Shown: positions 25,095 to 33,791, counted from the first letter of the stretch. The stretch: 46,255 nt of DNA from an uncultured Granulosicoccus sp. (GCA_947492525.1 CANLNQ010000042.1:1-46255); one strand, 5' to 3'. Notes: generated by a model from the sequence alone, not told the origin. Numbers and translations are program-made.

Positions 25095-26126
25095 TCACTG
25101 GGGCAGAACGGAGACCTCGTCATCCCATTTCTTCAACAGACGCTTGCGCTCATCGGATGAGCCGTACTTGGCAAAGTCGTAGTCGATCAGGGTCAGGCTA
25201 TCCAGATCCGGTGCCAGAGGCGAGCTTTCGGCGGCCTTGTTGGACATCACCTGAAAGGCCTTGACTTCCAGCGAGCGCGACTGCACATCCGCCTGCAGCG
25301 CCCAGTCATAGAACTTCCTGGCACTTTCAGGGTTGCGCGCACCCTTGATGATGCTCATGGCGCCGATCTCGTAACCGGTACCTTCACATGGCGCTACCGC
25401 CTTGATGGGAAAACCCGATGCTGCCTGTGCCACCGCGTCGTGCATGAAGACAATGCCGATGGTGTTCTCGCCACGGGCCGCCGCCTTGATGGGAGCCGAA
25501 CCGGACTTGGTATATTGATTGATGTTCTTGTGCAGGCCTTTCATGAACTCGAAGCCTTCCTCTTCCCCGAACAGCTGCACGATGGTGGCCAGCGTGGTGT
25601 AGGCCGTTCCGGATGAATTCGGGTTGGCCATCTGCACATGCCCCTTGTACTCGGGTTTGAGCAAGTCCTTCCAGCACGCGGGCACTGGCAGATTGTTGGC
25701 CGCCAGCACTTCTTCGTTGTAGCCATATCCGAGAGCGCCGGAATAGATGCCGATAGTGGCATTGCCACCGGACTCTGCCTGCTTGATGGCCCAGTCGTGC
25801 AGTTCGGCACGCATGGGGGACTCATAGGGTTCAGTCAGCCCTTCTTCGGCTGCCTGCAGATGCGGATCACCCGTACCGCCCCACCAGATATCGCCCTTGG
25901 GGTTGTCGGCTTCGGCCTTGATCTGTGCCATGGTCTCACCCGAGGACTTGCGTGTCATGTTGACCTTGATACCGGTGGCCTCTTCAAAGCCGTTAGCCAT
26001 CAACTGGCACCAGTCCTCTTGTGCACTGCAATAATAGGTCAGTTTTTCCGCCGCGATGGCGCTGCCGGACAACGAGGCAAGCAATGCAATCGTGGTACTG
26101 CCCAATGCGGTAATCGTCGCTCTCAT
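25095..26126 (-). CDS. Periplasmic solute-binding protein, AfuA-like (possible sugar-phosphate binder)
   Basis: 343 aa with a Sec signal peptide cleaved near SAIAA-EKL (residue 26). The fold is the cluster-F/iron-binding-type protein of ABC importers (LTYYCSAQEDWCQLMANGFE, then GDIWWGGTGDPHLQAAEEG). It lacks the tyrosine pair that holds Fe3+ in FbpA. Instead it shows H229-D230 (VFMHDAVAQ) and E253 (GTGYEIGAMS), the kind of His-Asp and Glu set that contacts the sugar in AfuA. Sugar-phosphate uptake is thus the preferred inference; ferric iron or 2-aminoethylphosphonate are alternatives. GGAGGAAT precedes the ATG at good spacing. First gene of the importer operon. Confidence 0.85.
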   Translation of the reverse strand: MRATITALGSTTIALLASLSGSAIAAEKLTYYCSAQEDWCQLMANGFEEATGIKVNMTRKSSGETMAQIKAEADNPKGDIWWGGTGDPHLQAAEEGLTEPYESPMRAELHDWAIKQAESGGNATIGIYSGALGYGYNEEVLAANNLPVPACWKDLLKPEYKGHVQMANPNSSGTAYTTLATIVQLFGEEEGFEFMKGLHKNINQYTKSGSAPIKAAARGENTIGIVFMHDAVAQAASGFPIKAVAPCEGTGYEIGAMSIIKGARNPESARKFYDWALQADVQSRSLEVKAFQVMSNKAAESSPLAPDLDSLTLIDYDFAKYGSSDERKRLLKKWDDEVSVLPQ

Positions 26127-26288
26127 GTGGTGTATTCCTCCAGTGGTACCGAACCTTTTTCAGGTGGTACGCAGATCTTCAGTGTGGTGATGAACACCTG
26201 CGCCTGATCGCATCATGCCAGATCTGCCGGAGACTCACCACCTGAGAAATGTGGCAGGCTCGCTCACGACTCGCCGATCACCCGGCCG

Positions 26289-27497
26289 TCAGGGTTGTTG
26301 CCAGACGACCACTTCCACACGCCGATTACGCCGATGATCATCGGCACTCTGACCACTGTAGCGAAGCGCAGATTCTCCGCGCCCCTGATACTGCAGCTGT
26401 ACCGCCTTCTTCGACCCGGTGTTCAGCATCTCGCCCAGCACCCTGGCCACGGCCTCTGCACGATTGCGGCTCAGCTTCATGTTGTAGGTCGAGCTACCCC
26501 GTGAGTCCGTGTGGCCGATCACCATGACCGTGTCGTCTCCGTCCAGCTCCAGACGCGACAGGGCCGTTGCCAACTGCTCTATCGTGGCACGACTCTCATC
26601 GGTCAATTCAGCACTATCGAACTTGAACAGCACGGGGATATTCAGTCTTGCCTCGCTCGGCGACTCTGAGCTGCCTGGCTGTACCAGGCCCGTGAGACTG
26701 TCTCCCTCGGCATCCGGCTCGACATCCGACCGGACGAAGTCGATTGGCAGTTGCTCTGGAGAAAGCGCCGGATCACCACTGTAATCGGACAGCAGGCCGA
26801 GCGTCTGCTCGACGGTCCCGGCAGACTCCACCGGCTCCTGCAATCGCGGATTGACGCCGATACCGCGAGTTGCCCTGTCCTGCTGCACTTCGATGGATCG
26901 CACCATGACATCGGCATCGGTCTGGCTGAGCGCATCATCGAGCCTGGCCTGCAGTTGCACCAGTCGCCGCGGAACGGGCAGACTCAGTACGCCAAAGGCA
27001 TCCACGGCCTCCTCGGTTGCCACGAGCGCCATGGCCAGCTCGCCACTGGCATGATAGGCCTCCCCCAGACGGGCATTGCCGATGGCTCTGCGCAGCAATT
27101 GGTCCGGCGTGATGCCATCGCCGGAACCGGGCTGAAAATCGACCGCGTGTTCAAAGGCATAGACCGCATCAAAGGGGTTTTCCATCTTCATCTGCAACTC
27201 GCCCAAATCCAGCCAGACGGGGTAGACCGAACATTCATCAACGGAACGCTTGAGCAGCAGAAGCCGGACGGTATCGTTGTCGCTCTCGGCCGCCTTGTTC
27301 GCCAGATCGCGCGATATCAGCAGCGCTTCATCCGAGCAATCGGCGTGCACAGTAGCAGCGCCGGAACAGAGCAGCAAGCACATCAGACAACGCCCCGCTG
27401 CAGCGATCAGGCCTGCGGGTCTGTGCGGAGTTGCGATGGCAACCGCGGTATCGTTTGCGATGTTCTTTCCCGAGTCTGTCTTGGACATGTTCAACAT
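26289..27497 (-). CDS. OmpA-like outer-membrane/peptidoglycan-associated protein with helical repeat N-part
   Basis: 402 aa from the ATG at 27497, which has GGAAA upstream; an ATG three codons later is possible. An unusually long N-terminal region (~50 aa) precedes the hydrophobic signal LIAAAGRCLMCLLLCSG. Residues ~55-200 look like TPR-type helical repeats (VWLDLGELQMKMENPFDAVYAFEHA; AIGNARLGEAYHASGELAMAL). The C-terminal ~120 residues are an OmpA peptidoglycan-binding domain (VLFKFDSAEL, VIGHTDSRGSSTYNMKLSRNRAEAV, GESALRY, NRRVEVVVW). Probably a periplasmic protein linking the wall with an envelope process. It follows gph on the same strand by 134 bp. Confidence 0.85.
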   Translation of the reverse strand: MLNMSKTDSGKNIANDTAVAIATPHRPAGLIAAAGRCLMCLLLCSGAATVHADCSDEALLISRDLANKAAESDNDTVRLLLLKRSVDECSVYPVWLDLGELQMKMENPFDAVYAFEHAVDFQPGSGDGITPDQLLRRAIGNARLGEAYHASGELAMALVATEEAVDAFGVLSLPVPRRLVQLQARLDDALSQTDADVMVRSIEVQQDRATRGIGVNPRLQEPVESAGTVEQTLGLLSDYSGDPALSPEQLPIDFVRSDVEPDAEGDSLTGLVQPGSSESPSEARLNIPVLFKFDSAELTDESRATIEQLATALSRLELDGDDTVMVIGHTDSRGSSTYNMKLSRNRAEAVARVLGEMLNTGSKKAVQLQYQGRGESALRYSGQSADDHRRNRRVEVVVWQQP

Positions 27498-27631
27498 GAT
27501 TTTCCACTGATTGGCCGCTCTGAAGCGCCGACAGCCAATTGGCCGGATACTTCGGTTCCGAGCTGGCGCCATGTTACGGCGAACAGGCCAGGGGTGACAA
27601 TGCCGCTACCCTGCGCACACCCGCTGCCGGT

Positions 27632-28372
27632 TCAGGCCAGCAACGCAGGCAGCTCGCGAAAGGAATCCAGCACCGCATCCGGCGACTCCGAGGCGTCCAG
27701 GCTGGCTATCTCACGCCCATGATTGTAACCGTAGCTCATGCCGACGCAGAGAAATCCGGCCGCCGTGGCGGCCTTGAAATCGGACACGGAGTCGCCGATG
27801 AGCAGACTGTGCTGCGGGTCGGCTGAACAGCGCTGAGCGGCCAGCAGCAAGCCTTCCGGTTCGGGCTTCTTCGCTTTCACATCATCGCCTCCGATCAAGT
27901 GCCTGAAATAGTGACGAATACCCATCTGCTGCAACAGTTCCTTGGCAAATGCCGAGTCCTTGTTGGTCACCACGACCAGAGGCACCCTCAGGCCCGTCAT
28001 CCAGTCGAGCCCTTCCAGCACACCCGGATACAGACGCGAGTAATGCCCCACCAGATCCTTGTACGCCTGTCGAAAGATCTCGCTGGCCTGAGTGAATCGG
28101 GTGGAATCGGCATCGGCGTGCATCTCGCCGGTCAGGGCGCGGTGCACCAGTCGGTCGATGCCATTGCCCACCCAGGACAAGACATCCGCCTCGCTTGCCT
28201 GCGCCAGAGACAGACTGGATTGCATGCGGATCACGGCCTGATGCAGGTCCTTGACCGAATCCACCAGCGTGCCATCCAGATCGATGGCAATCAGCTGCAA
28301 GGAGGTCGAACTGCCGGTAACGCGTCGTCGCAGGCGTTCCACCGACGGCGATGCAACTCGTTCAGCCGACAT
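27632..28372 (-). CDS. gph: Phosphoglycolate phosphatase-like HAD hydrolase
   Basis: 246 aa from the ATG at 28372, which overlaps the end of rpe by 11 nt. HAD motifs are complete: motif [10 protein letters not shown] with nucleophile Asp, motif II TNK, the lysine of motif III in KAKKPEPEG, and motif [13 protein letters not shown]. The helical cap lies between motifs I and II. The rpe-gph order is the common gammaproteobacterial arrangement, in which Gph removes the 2-phosphoglycolate made during DNA repair or by Rubisco. Translational coupling with rpe is likely. trpE, which often follows, is absent here. Confidence 0.9.
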   Translation of the reverse strand: MSAERVASPSVERLRRRVTGSSTSLQLIAIDLDGTLVDSVKDLHQAVIRMQSSLSLAQASEADVLSWVGNGIDRLVHRALTGEMHADADSTRFTQASEIFRQAYKDLVGHYSRLYPGVLEGLDWMTGLRVPLVVVTNKDSAFAKELLQQMGIRHYFRHLIGGDDVKAKKPEPEGLLLAAQRCSADPQHSLLIGDSVSDFKAATAAGFLCVGMSYGYNHGREIASLDASESPDAVLDSFRELPALLA

Positions 28373-29042
28373 GGGCAAGCTCGGCCCGCATTGCGTCGAT
28401 GACCTGCCGGTAGTCCGGCTGGTTGAAGATTGCACTACCGGCCACAAAGGTATCGGCACCGGCCGATGCCACCTGCGCGATATTGTCGACCTTGATGCCA
28501 CCGTCCACTTCCAGTCGGATATCCCGACCGCTGGCGTCGATCAGCTTGCGGGTCTGCTCGATCTTGCGCAGCGTATGGTCAATGAAACTCTGCCCACCAA
28601 AGCCCGGGTTGACACTCATCAACAGGATGATATCGAGCTTGTCGATGGTCCACTCCAGAATATCCAGCGGCACTGCCGGATTCAGTACCAGACCGGCCTT
28701 GCATCCTGCGTCGCTGATCAGCTGCAGCGTTCTGTCCACATGACGCTCGGCATCGGGATGAAAGGTGATCACATCGGCACCGGCTTCCACAAAGGCCTCG
28801 GCCAGGCTGTCCACCGGCTGCACCATCAGATGAACGTCCAGCGGAACGGGCTTGCCATCGGCGGTGACGCAGTGCGGCTTGATCGCGGCCGCGACTGCCG
28901 GGCCGATGGTCAGATTGGGCACATAGTGATTGTCCATGACATCGAAGTGAATCCAGTCTGCACCTGCCGCAATGACCTGGCGAACCTCCTCCCCCAGCGC
29001 AGCGAAATCGGCTGAAAGGATGGATGGCGCAATTGTGTACAT
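28362..29042 (-). CDS. rpe: Ribulose-phosphate 3-epimerase
   Basis: 226 aa TIM-barrel enzyme of the pentose-phosphate pathway, interconverting ribulose-5-P and xylulose-5-P. Near-complete family signatures: [16 protein letters not shown] (N terminus), [18 protein letters not shown] (metal His/Asp), [19 protein letters not shown] and LEVDGGI with the catalytic second Asp. GAGGA precedes the ATG. First gene of rpe-gph; a -10 box lies just upstream, and the T-free tandem array begins ~80 bp from the start codon. Confidence 0.97.
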   Translation of the reverse strand: MYTIAPSILSADFAALGEEVRQVIAAGADWIHFDVMDNHYVPNLTIGPAVAAAIKPHCVTADGKPVPLDVHLMVQPVDSLAEAFVEAGADVITFHPDAERHVDRTLQLISDAGCKAGLVLNPAVPLDILEWTIDKLDIILLMSVNPGFGGQSFIDHTLRKIEQTRKLIDASGRDIRLEVDGGIKVDNIAQVASAGADTFVAGSAIFNQPDYRQVIDAMRAELAHVG

Positions 29043-29071
29043 GGGTAGATCCTCGGCGAGACAAGGCGCCT

Positions 29072-29077
29072 ACTATA
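29072..29077 (-). promoter_or_regulatory. Probable -10 box of the rpe-gph operon
   Basis: TATAGT on the minus strand (5/6), 29 bp before the rpe ATG, giving a leader of about 23 nt. The -35 at 17-bp spacing (CTGCTG) is poor. Confidence 0.35.
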
Positions 29078-29120
29078 TCGAAGTTGATGCGGCGCAGCAG
29101 TCACAGGGTTCATCCGGCCC

Positions 29121-29294
29121 CGACACACCGACACACCGACACACCGACACACCGACACACCGACACACCGGCACAACGACAACGACACCGAACACCGAAC
29201 GACGAACGCCGAACGACGAACAACGAACGCCGAAACAACGAAACAACGAAACAACGAAACACCGAAACACCGAAACACCGAAACACCGAAACAA
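29121..29294. repeat. Drifting 6-8-bp tandem array, thymine-free on the + strand
   Basis: Reading +: CGACACAC x6 (29121-29168), a degenerate middle of shorter units (CGGCACAA, CGACAA, CGACAC, CGAACAC, CGAACGA, CGAACGC and relatives to 29230), then CGAAACAA x3, CGAAACAC x4, CGAAACAA x1 (29231-29294). The + strand has no T from 29114 to 29297, so none of the six reading frames can contain a stop; the long frames crossing it are artefacts. It lies between the divergent rpe and glyoxalase-like genes, upstream of both promoters. Confidence 0.95.
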
Positions 29295-29350
29295 CGCTAC
29301 GACATTCAGCAATTCTGTCGCGCCCGCTTGTCGCGAGAACGCTGCCTGCC

Positions 29351-29379
29351 ATGACGGCTGCCGGCTTTGCCGCTACACT
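29351..29379 (+). promoter_or_regulatory. Promoter of the glyoxalase-like/aldo-keto reductase operon
   Basis: ATGACG (29351-29356), 17-bp spacer, TACACT (29374-29379); each hexamer matches the sigma70 consensus at four positions. It lies 38 bp before the start codon and 55 bp beyond the end of the tandem array. Confidence 0.4.
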
Positions 29380-29417
29380 GATCGCACCATTACGCATCAT
29401 CTTTCCGGACATCACGC

Positions 29418-29813
29418 ATGGCAAAGGCTATCCACTCCATGATCCGCGTGCTCGATGAGCAGCGATCGGTCGATTTCTATCAGCAGGCATTCGCCTTGTC
29501 CATCGCCGAGCGGGTGGACTTCGATGACTTCACGCTGGTGTACCTGAGTAATCCGGAAAACAGCTTCGAACTGGAACTGACCGTCAACAAGAGCACCAGC
29601 GAAGCCTACGACCTGGGCAATGGTTACGGTCATCTGGCCTTCTGCGTCGAGGACCTGGACGCCGAGCACGAACGATTCAAGAGCCTGGGTTACGAGCCAC
29701 GCGACATCGTCGCGTTCGAGCGCGACGGGCAACTGTTTGCCCGATTCTTCTTCGTCAAGGATCCCGATGGCTATTCCATCGAAGTATTGCAGAAACACGG
29801 ACGATTCCAATGA
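29418..29813 (+). CDS. gloA: Glyoxalase I-type VOC-family protein (lactoylglutathione lyase-like)
   Basis: 131 aa, the size of bacterial glyoxalase I. All four metal ligands of the family are present: H6 (IHSMIRV), E53 (ELELTVN), H72 (YGHLAFCV) and E122 (YSIEVL). It should isomerise the methylglyoxal-glutathione hemithioacetal to lactoylglutathione. The length and motif spacing match GloA, though other VOC activities cannot be ruled out, since FKDPDGYSIE-like ends occur in related lyases. The stop overlaps the start of the aldo/keto reductase gene by 4 nt (ATGA), so the two are coupled; both suit reactive-carbonyl or sugar metabolism. Confidence 0.88.
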   Translation: MAKAIHSMIRVLDEQRSVDFYQQAFALSIAERVDFDDFTLVYLSNPENSFELELTVNKSTSEAYDLGNGYGHLAFCVEDLDAEHERFKSLGYEPRDIVAFERDGQLFARFFFVKDPDGYSIEVLQKHGRFQ

Positions 29814-30781
29814 GCATCGACAAGCAGACCCGACTGGGTAAATCCGCGTTGAATGTGCCGGCCCTGTGTTTCGGCACCTCGGGGCTGGGCGACATGCCCG
29901 CTACCTACGGCTACAGCACACCGGAAGAGCGGGCCTTCGACACCATCCGGCATATTCTTGGCAGCGATTTCCCGTTTCTGGACACCTCTCGCAACTACGG
30001 CGACGGCCGCAGCGAAGAACGCATCGGCAAGGTCATCGCCCAGCTGGGGGGCCTGCCCGATGGTGCCCTGATCTCCACCAAGCTGGATCGTGACATGCAG
30101 ACCGGCAAGTTCGATGCAGCCCGGGCGCGTGAGTCTCTGGAACAGAGCCTGAAGGCCATGAATGTCGACCGGGTGGACCTGCTGCACCTGCACGATCCGG
30201 AACATGCAGCTTCGATCGAGGAGGTGTCTGCCAAAGACGGCCCCATTGCCGAGCTGATGAAGATGAAGGAAGAAGGACTGTGCAAGGCAGTAGGGCTGGC
30301 AGCCGGCAAGGTGGATGTGATGATGCCCCTGCTCAGGAACTGGGACTTCGATGCGCTGATCACCCACAACCGCCATACCCTGGTCAATCGCAATGCCGAA
30401 GAGATGATCGAACTGGCTCGCTCTCGCGATATCAGTGTGCTCAATGCCGCTCCCTATGCCGGTGGTGTCCTGGCCAAGGGCAGCAGCGAACATCCTCGCT
30501 ATGTGTATCAGGAAGCCAGTGACAGCATGCTCGACCCGGTACGGCATATCGAATCCCTGTGCGCACGCTTCCAGGTGCCGGTGGGCGCTGCTGCCCTGCA
30601 GTTCTCGATGCGCGACCCGCGCATTGCCGCCACCATCTGCGGGGTGACACGACCCGAACGCGTCGAACAGACGCTGGCCTGGGCCGCCACCGAGATTCCC
30701 GACGCCTTGTGGCAGGAGCTCGATGCCCTGAACCCGTCCTGCGATGACCCGGAAGCCAGTCGCGTATACAAACCGGGCTAG
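29810..30781 (+). CDS. Aldo/keto reductase, aldose 1-dehydrogenase-like
   Basis: 323 aa TIM-barrel enzyme. Catalytic tetrad: D58, Y63 (DTSRNYGDGRSE), K91 (ISTKLD) and H128 (LLHLHDPE). The opening LGKSALNVPALCFGTSGLG and the DTSRNYG motif match the subgroup that includes D-threo-aldose 1-dehydrogenase (fucose dehydrogenase) and pyridoxal 4-dehydrogenase; oxidation of an aldose to its lactone is the best guess. Translationally coupled to the preceding glyoxalase-like gene. Followed after 94 bp by the DoeB-like deacetylase on the same strand. Confidence 0.85.
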   Translation: MSIDKQTRLGKSALNVPALCFGTSGLGDMPATYGYSTPEERAFDTIRHILGSDFPFLDTSRNYGDGRSEERIGKVIAQLGGLPDGALISTKLDRDMQTGKFDAARARESLEQSLKAMNVDRVDLLHLHDPEHAASIEEVSAKDGPIAELMKMKEEGLCKAVGLAAGKVDVMMPLLRNWDFDALITHNRHTLVNRNAEEMIELARSRDISVLNAAPYAGGVLAKGSSEHPRYVYQEASDSMLDPVRHIESLCARFQVPVGAAALQFSMRDPRIAATICGVTRPERVEQTLAWAATEIPDALWQELDALNPSCDDPEASRVYKPG

Positions 30782-30875
30782 TGTACTGTTTCATACGAGC
30801 CGCTCCTGAAGGGCGAGCCGCCGCTGGCTGGCGTCCGCTATGAGCAGTACCGCCTGACTCGTTCCTGCCAGATGC

Positions 30876-31880
30876 ATGAATACCATGATGACCAGCCTGA
30901 TATCACCTACCATACCGTTCGACCTCGACGGTGTTCACCACGGCTTCCTCCGGCTTCCCTACAGTCGCGATGAGTCTGCCTGGGGAAATGTGATGATCCC
31001 CATCAGTGTCGTACGCAACGGCGAGGGCCCGGTGGCCTTGCTGACCGGCGCCAACCACGGCGACGAATACGAAGGCCCGATCGCACTTCACGAGCTGGCA
31101 GCATCGCTCGAGCCAACGCACATTCGCGGCACGATCATCATCGTACCCGCTTTCAACTACCCGGCCTTTCGGGCAGGTACGCGCACCTCGCCCATCGACA
31201 AGGGCAACATGAACCGTCTGTTTCCCGGCAAGCCGAACGGCACCGTCTCCGAAAAGATAGCGGACTACTTCCAGCGATACCTGATCCCTATGGCCGATGT
31301 GGTGCTGGATTTCCATTCCGGCGGCAAGACACTGGATTTCATCCCCTTCGCCTGCGCCCATGCACTGCCAGACGAGCAGCAGGAAGAGGCCTGCATGGCC
31401 GCCATGCGCGCCTTCAATGCCCCTTATTCCATGAAGTTGCTGGAAATCGACAACGTTGGCATGTACGACACGGCAGTCGAGCAATCAGGCAAGGTATTCG
31501 TCTCCACCGAACTCGGTGGTGGCGGCACATCCACGGCAAGATCCGTGGGCATCGCCAGACGAGGTGTTCGCAACTTCCTGAAGCATGCCGGCATCCTCGA
31601 CGGCGAACCGGAACGGCACGATACCGTGCAACTGGACATGCCCGACGCCGATTGCTACGTTTTCAGCGAACACGACGGCTTGCTGGAACCGACGGTCGAT
31701 CTGGGTGAGCCCGTGGATCAGGATCAGATCATTGCCAGAGTCTGGTCAACTCAGCGCAATGGCCAGCCCGCCGTTGAATACCGCGCCAGACGCAGCGGCA
31801 TCCTGTGCGCTCGCCACTTTCCCGGGTTGATACACACGGGCGATTGCCTGGCAGTGGTAGCCGTTGTCGTGGAGGACTAG
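30876..31880 (+). CDS. doeB: DoeB-like N-acetyl-L-2,4-diaminobutyrate deacetylase (AspA/SGDS family)
   Basis: 334 aa zinc deacylase of the succinylglutamate desuccinylase/aspartoacylase family. Metal ligands are H61 and E64 (TGANHGDEYEGP) and H147 (LDFHSGG); the substrate motif NMNRLFPG is at 111-118 and a likely catalytic Glu in STELGGGG. The N terminus (SPTIPFDLDGVHHGFLRL, AWGNVMIPI) closely resembles DoeB, which removes acetate from N-alpha-acetyl-diaminobutyrate in ectoine degradation. The ectoine hydrolase gene doeA and other doe/ect genes are not in the window, so it is an orphan copy or serves another N-acyl amino acid. In-frame ATGs at 30885 and 30888 are alternative starts. Confidence 0.82.
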   Translation: MNTMMTSLISPTIPFDLDGVHHGFLRLPYSRDESAWGNVMIPISVVRNGEGPVALLTGANHGDEYEGPIALHELAASLEPTHIRGTIIIVPAFNYPAFRAGTRTSPIDKGNMNRLFPGKPNGTVSEKIADYFQRYLIPMADVVLDFHSGGKTLDFIPFACAHALPDEQQEEACMAAMRAFNAPYSMKLLEIDNVGMYDTAVEQSGKVFVSTELGGGGTSTARSVGIARRGVRNFLKHAGILDGEPERHDTVQLDMPDADCYVFSEHDGLLEPTVDLGEPVDQDQIIARVWSTQRNGQPAVEYRARRSGILCARHFPGLIHTGDCLAVVAVVVED

Positions 31881-31891
31881 CAGGCGCCTGA

Positions 31892-33637
31892 CTACACCTC
31901 GAGAGTGGCAGATCGCGCAATCTTGCGCTGGTACATATCATCGTCGGCAACCTTGATCAAGGTCTCGACGTCGTAACCGTCTTCAGGACACAGGGCCAAG
32001 CCGATGGTGCCACCCTGCTTCAACTCCCAGAATTCCTCGCCATCAGTCTCCGGCAACTGCAGAGGCAGCTTCAGGGCCACCTCGAGTCGCTGGCGTGTCT
32101 GCATCGCATCCTTTCTGCTGGACACCTCCTCCAGCAACACCATGAACTCATCCCCGCCGTAACGGGCCGCCATACCGGCCTGCTCCAGATTCTCGCTCAG
32201 CCGCCGAGCGTATTCGATCAGAACCCGGTCACCCAGCTCGTGACCCCAACGATCGTTGATGGCCTTGAAGCCGTTCAGATCAACGAACAATACGGCAAAG
32301 GGGTGACTGTCACCTCGGCGCCGGTGTTCGATGATCCTGTCCTCGATACGCCGCACGACGGCCTCACGGTTGGGGATGCCCGTCAGTCTGTCTGTCAGCA
32401 ATCGCTTCTGCATTGTGTCGATGGCTCGGGCCAGTTCCCCGATCTCGTCCTTTCGACAAGAGGGCGTGCTCAGATCCATGATGCCATCCCCTACCGACCG
32501 CGTGACACGGGCCAGTCGTCTCAAGTCTCGGGTAATCAGGGAGAGCACGATGAAACCGATCAGGGCAATCAGCAGGCTGGCCAGCACGGCGAGCATGAAG
32601 GTACGTTTCACGTTGCGAGTGACCTGAAACATGAAATCGTTTCTCGGTACGGCCACCGCAATGATCCAGTCCAGACCCGCGGCATCCTGCAGACGATAAT
32701 AGCCCGTCTGCACGATTTCTCCATCGGGGCCCTTGAAAGAGCTCGTCAAGGGGCCATTCACGTTGTCGGAATTCGAGGTCAGATCACGCACGGAGCGGTA
32801 GGTGGCAGCAATCAGCGGATCCGTACTCTGCATGACATTGAGACGAGTATTGTCATCACCCACCCCCTTGCGAATATGGGGCCCTCGCGAAGTGGCAATC
32901 ATGTTGCCATCGGGTTCGACGATGAAGGCAAACCCGTTCTCGGTCAGCGACAAGCCCTTGAGAAATTCATTGAGAAGCTGCAGCGACAAGTCCGTGGCCA
33001 CCACGCCCTCGAACTCGCCATCGGCATTGTTGACCCTGCGGGCACGTGTGCTGACCAGCTGCAACGTCTTGAAGTCGATGTAGATCGCCGTCCACGTCTG
33101 GTTGCTGGTTTCCTGACCCGCCTTGTACCAGGGGCGATCTCTGGGTTCGAAAACACGTTGTTCCAGCACCGCCTTGCCCAGGTCGCCATTGATGCGAGCG
33201 TACTGATAGATGGACCGAGGCGAGCTGTCATCGGTACGCAGGCGCAGTTCCGCTTCGGTCTCCGAGAAGCGGTAGATGCCGAAGAACTGGCCGTGCCGAT
33301 CACCGTAGTAGGCGTAGTTGTTCGGATCCCGGTGTATGGAGGTGGCGAGCCAGAAACGCGTGCGCAATTCAGCCATGTCGTCCTGGACCGACGCTGGTGC
33401 CGGCACGTCGGCTGGAAACGCCGTCTCCAGCACTGCCTCGGAGCCCGCCACATGTTTGTCAACGGCTTGCGATATTCTGCTGACCGTTTCGCTCAGTACA
33501 TGATTGGACAGCGTATCAACGGCATCTCGGCCGGCGGCATACGAGAGCAGGCCGATGACCGCAGCCGTGACCATGACCAGTATTACATAGGGCAGGGTCA
33601 GCATCTGCCGTAAAGAGGCGTCGGGGATCCGTAGCAT
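31892..33637 (-). CDS. Membrane diguanylate cyclase: dCache sensor, HAMP, GGDEF
   Basis: 581 aa. TM1 at ~15-33, a periplasmic double-Cache domain (RDRPWYKAGQ at 166-174 is typical), TM2 ~345-368, HAMP, then a GGDEF domain from DRLTGIPNR (416) with an intact active site YGGDEF (GGDEF 494-498) and FVDLNGFKAIND. It should make cyclic di-GMP from two GTP in response to a periplasmic ligand. The inhibitory I-site RxxD is replaced by EQAG (485-488), so product feedback is probably lost. Convergent with the deacetylase gene; only the palindrome CAGGCGCCTG separates them. Transcribed from a promoter ~120 nt upstream, with a structured leader. Confidence 0.93.
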   Translation of the reverse strand: MLRIPDASLRQMLTLPYVILVMVTAAVIGLLSYAAGRDAVDTLSNHVLSETVSRISQAVDKHVAGSEAVLETAFPADVPAPASVQDDMAELRTRFWLATSIHRDPNNYAYYGDRHGQFFGIYRFSETEAELRLRTDDSSPRSIYQYARINGDLGKAVLEQRVFEPRDRPWYKAGQETSNQTWTAIYIDFKTLQLVSTRARRVNNADGEFEGVVATDLSLQLLNEFLKGLSLTENGFAFIVEPDGNMIATSRGPHIRKGVGDDNTRLNVMQSTDPLIAATYRSVRDLTSNSDNVNGPLTSSFKGPDGEIVQTGYYRLQDAAGLDWIIAVAVPRNDFMFQVTRNVKRTFMLAVLASLLIALIGFIVLSLITRDLRRLARVTRSVGDGIMDLSTPSCRKDEIGELARAIDTMQKRLLTDRLTGIPNREAVVRRIEDRIIEHRRRGDSHPFAVLFVDLNGFKAINDRWGHELGDRVLIEYARRLSENLEQAGMAARYGGDEFMVLLEEVSSRKDAMQTRQRLEVALKLPLQLPETDGEEFWELKQGGTIGLALCPEDGYDVETLIKVADDDMYQRKIARSATLEV

Positions 33638-33756
33638 AGTGGTCTGATCCGGCTGGGCGAGTAGCGGTGCTCTGTGCTGTGTGACGCATCAGTGCGTGCT
33701 GTCGCCTGTCGACAGTGACAGACGCTTTTCCATAGCTCCGAGACGCGTTTCGCGTC
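33638..33756 (-). promoter_or_regulatory. Structured 5' leader of the cyclase mRNA (candidate cis-RNA)
   Basis: About 120 nt between the predicted start of transcription and the start codon contain three perfect dyads: GACGCG-ttt-CGCGTC (33742-33756, at the very 5' end of the RNA), CTGTCGACAG (33706-33715, with flanking CTGTC/GACAG repeats that can extend it), and ACGCA-tcag-TGCGT (33684-33697). It does not visibly match the known cyclic-di-GMP riboswitches. It could be a regulatory leader or protein-binding sites. Confidence 0.35.
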
Positions 33757-33762
33757 CACTTC

Positions 33763-33791
33763 ATTCTAGTTCAGTGGCCGAAAAACGCCAA
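33763..33791 (-). promoter_or_regulatory. Sigma70-type promoter of the diguanylate cyclase gene
   Basis: On the minus strand: TTGGCG (33791-33786), exactly 17-bp spacer, TAGAAT (33768-33763). Transcription should start near 33756, at the edge of the first leader hairpin. Confidence 0.5.

Noticed and set aside
21668..26126. Straight call of the ABC operon as FbpABC ferric-iron importer
   Set aside because: The binding protein lacks the iron-holding tyrosines and shows AfuA-like sugar-contact residues; only the general fold matches Fbp.
28910..29458. Cys/Val/Arg-rich and Thr/His-rich proteins translated from the T-free array
   Set aside because: A strand without T (and its complement without A) cannot contain stop codons, so all six frames are open; nothing else supports translation.
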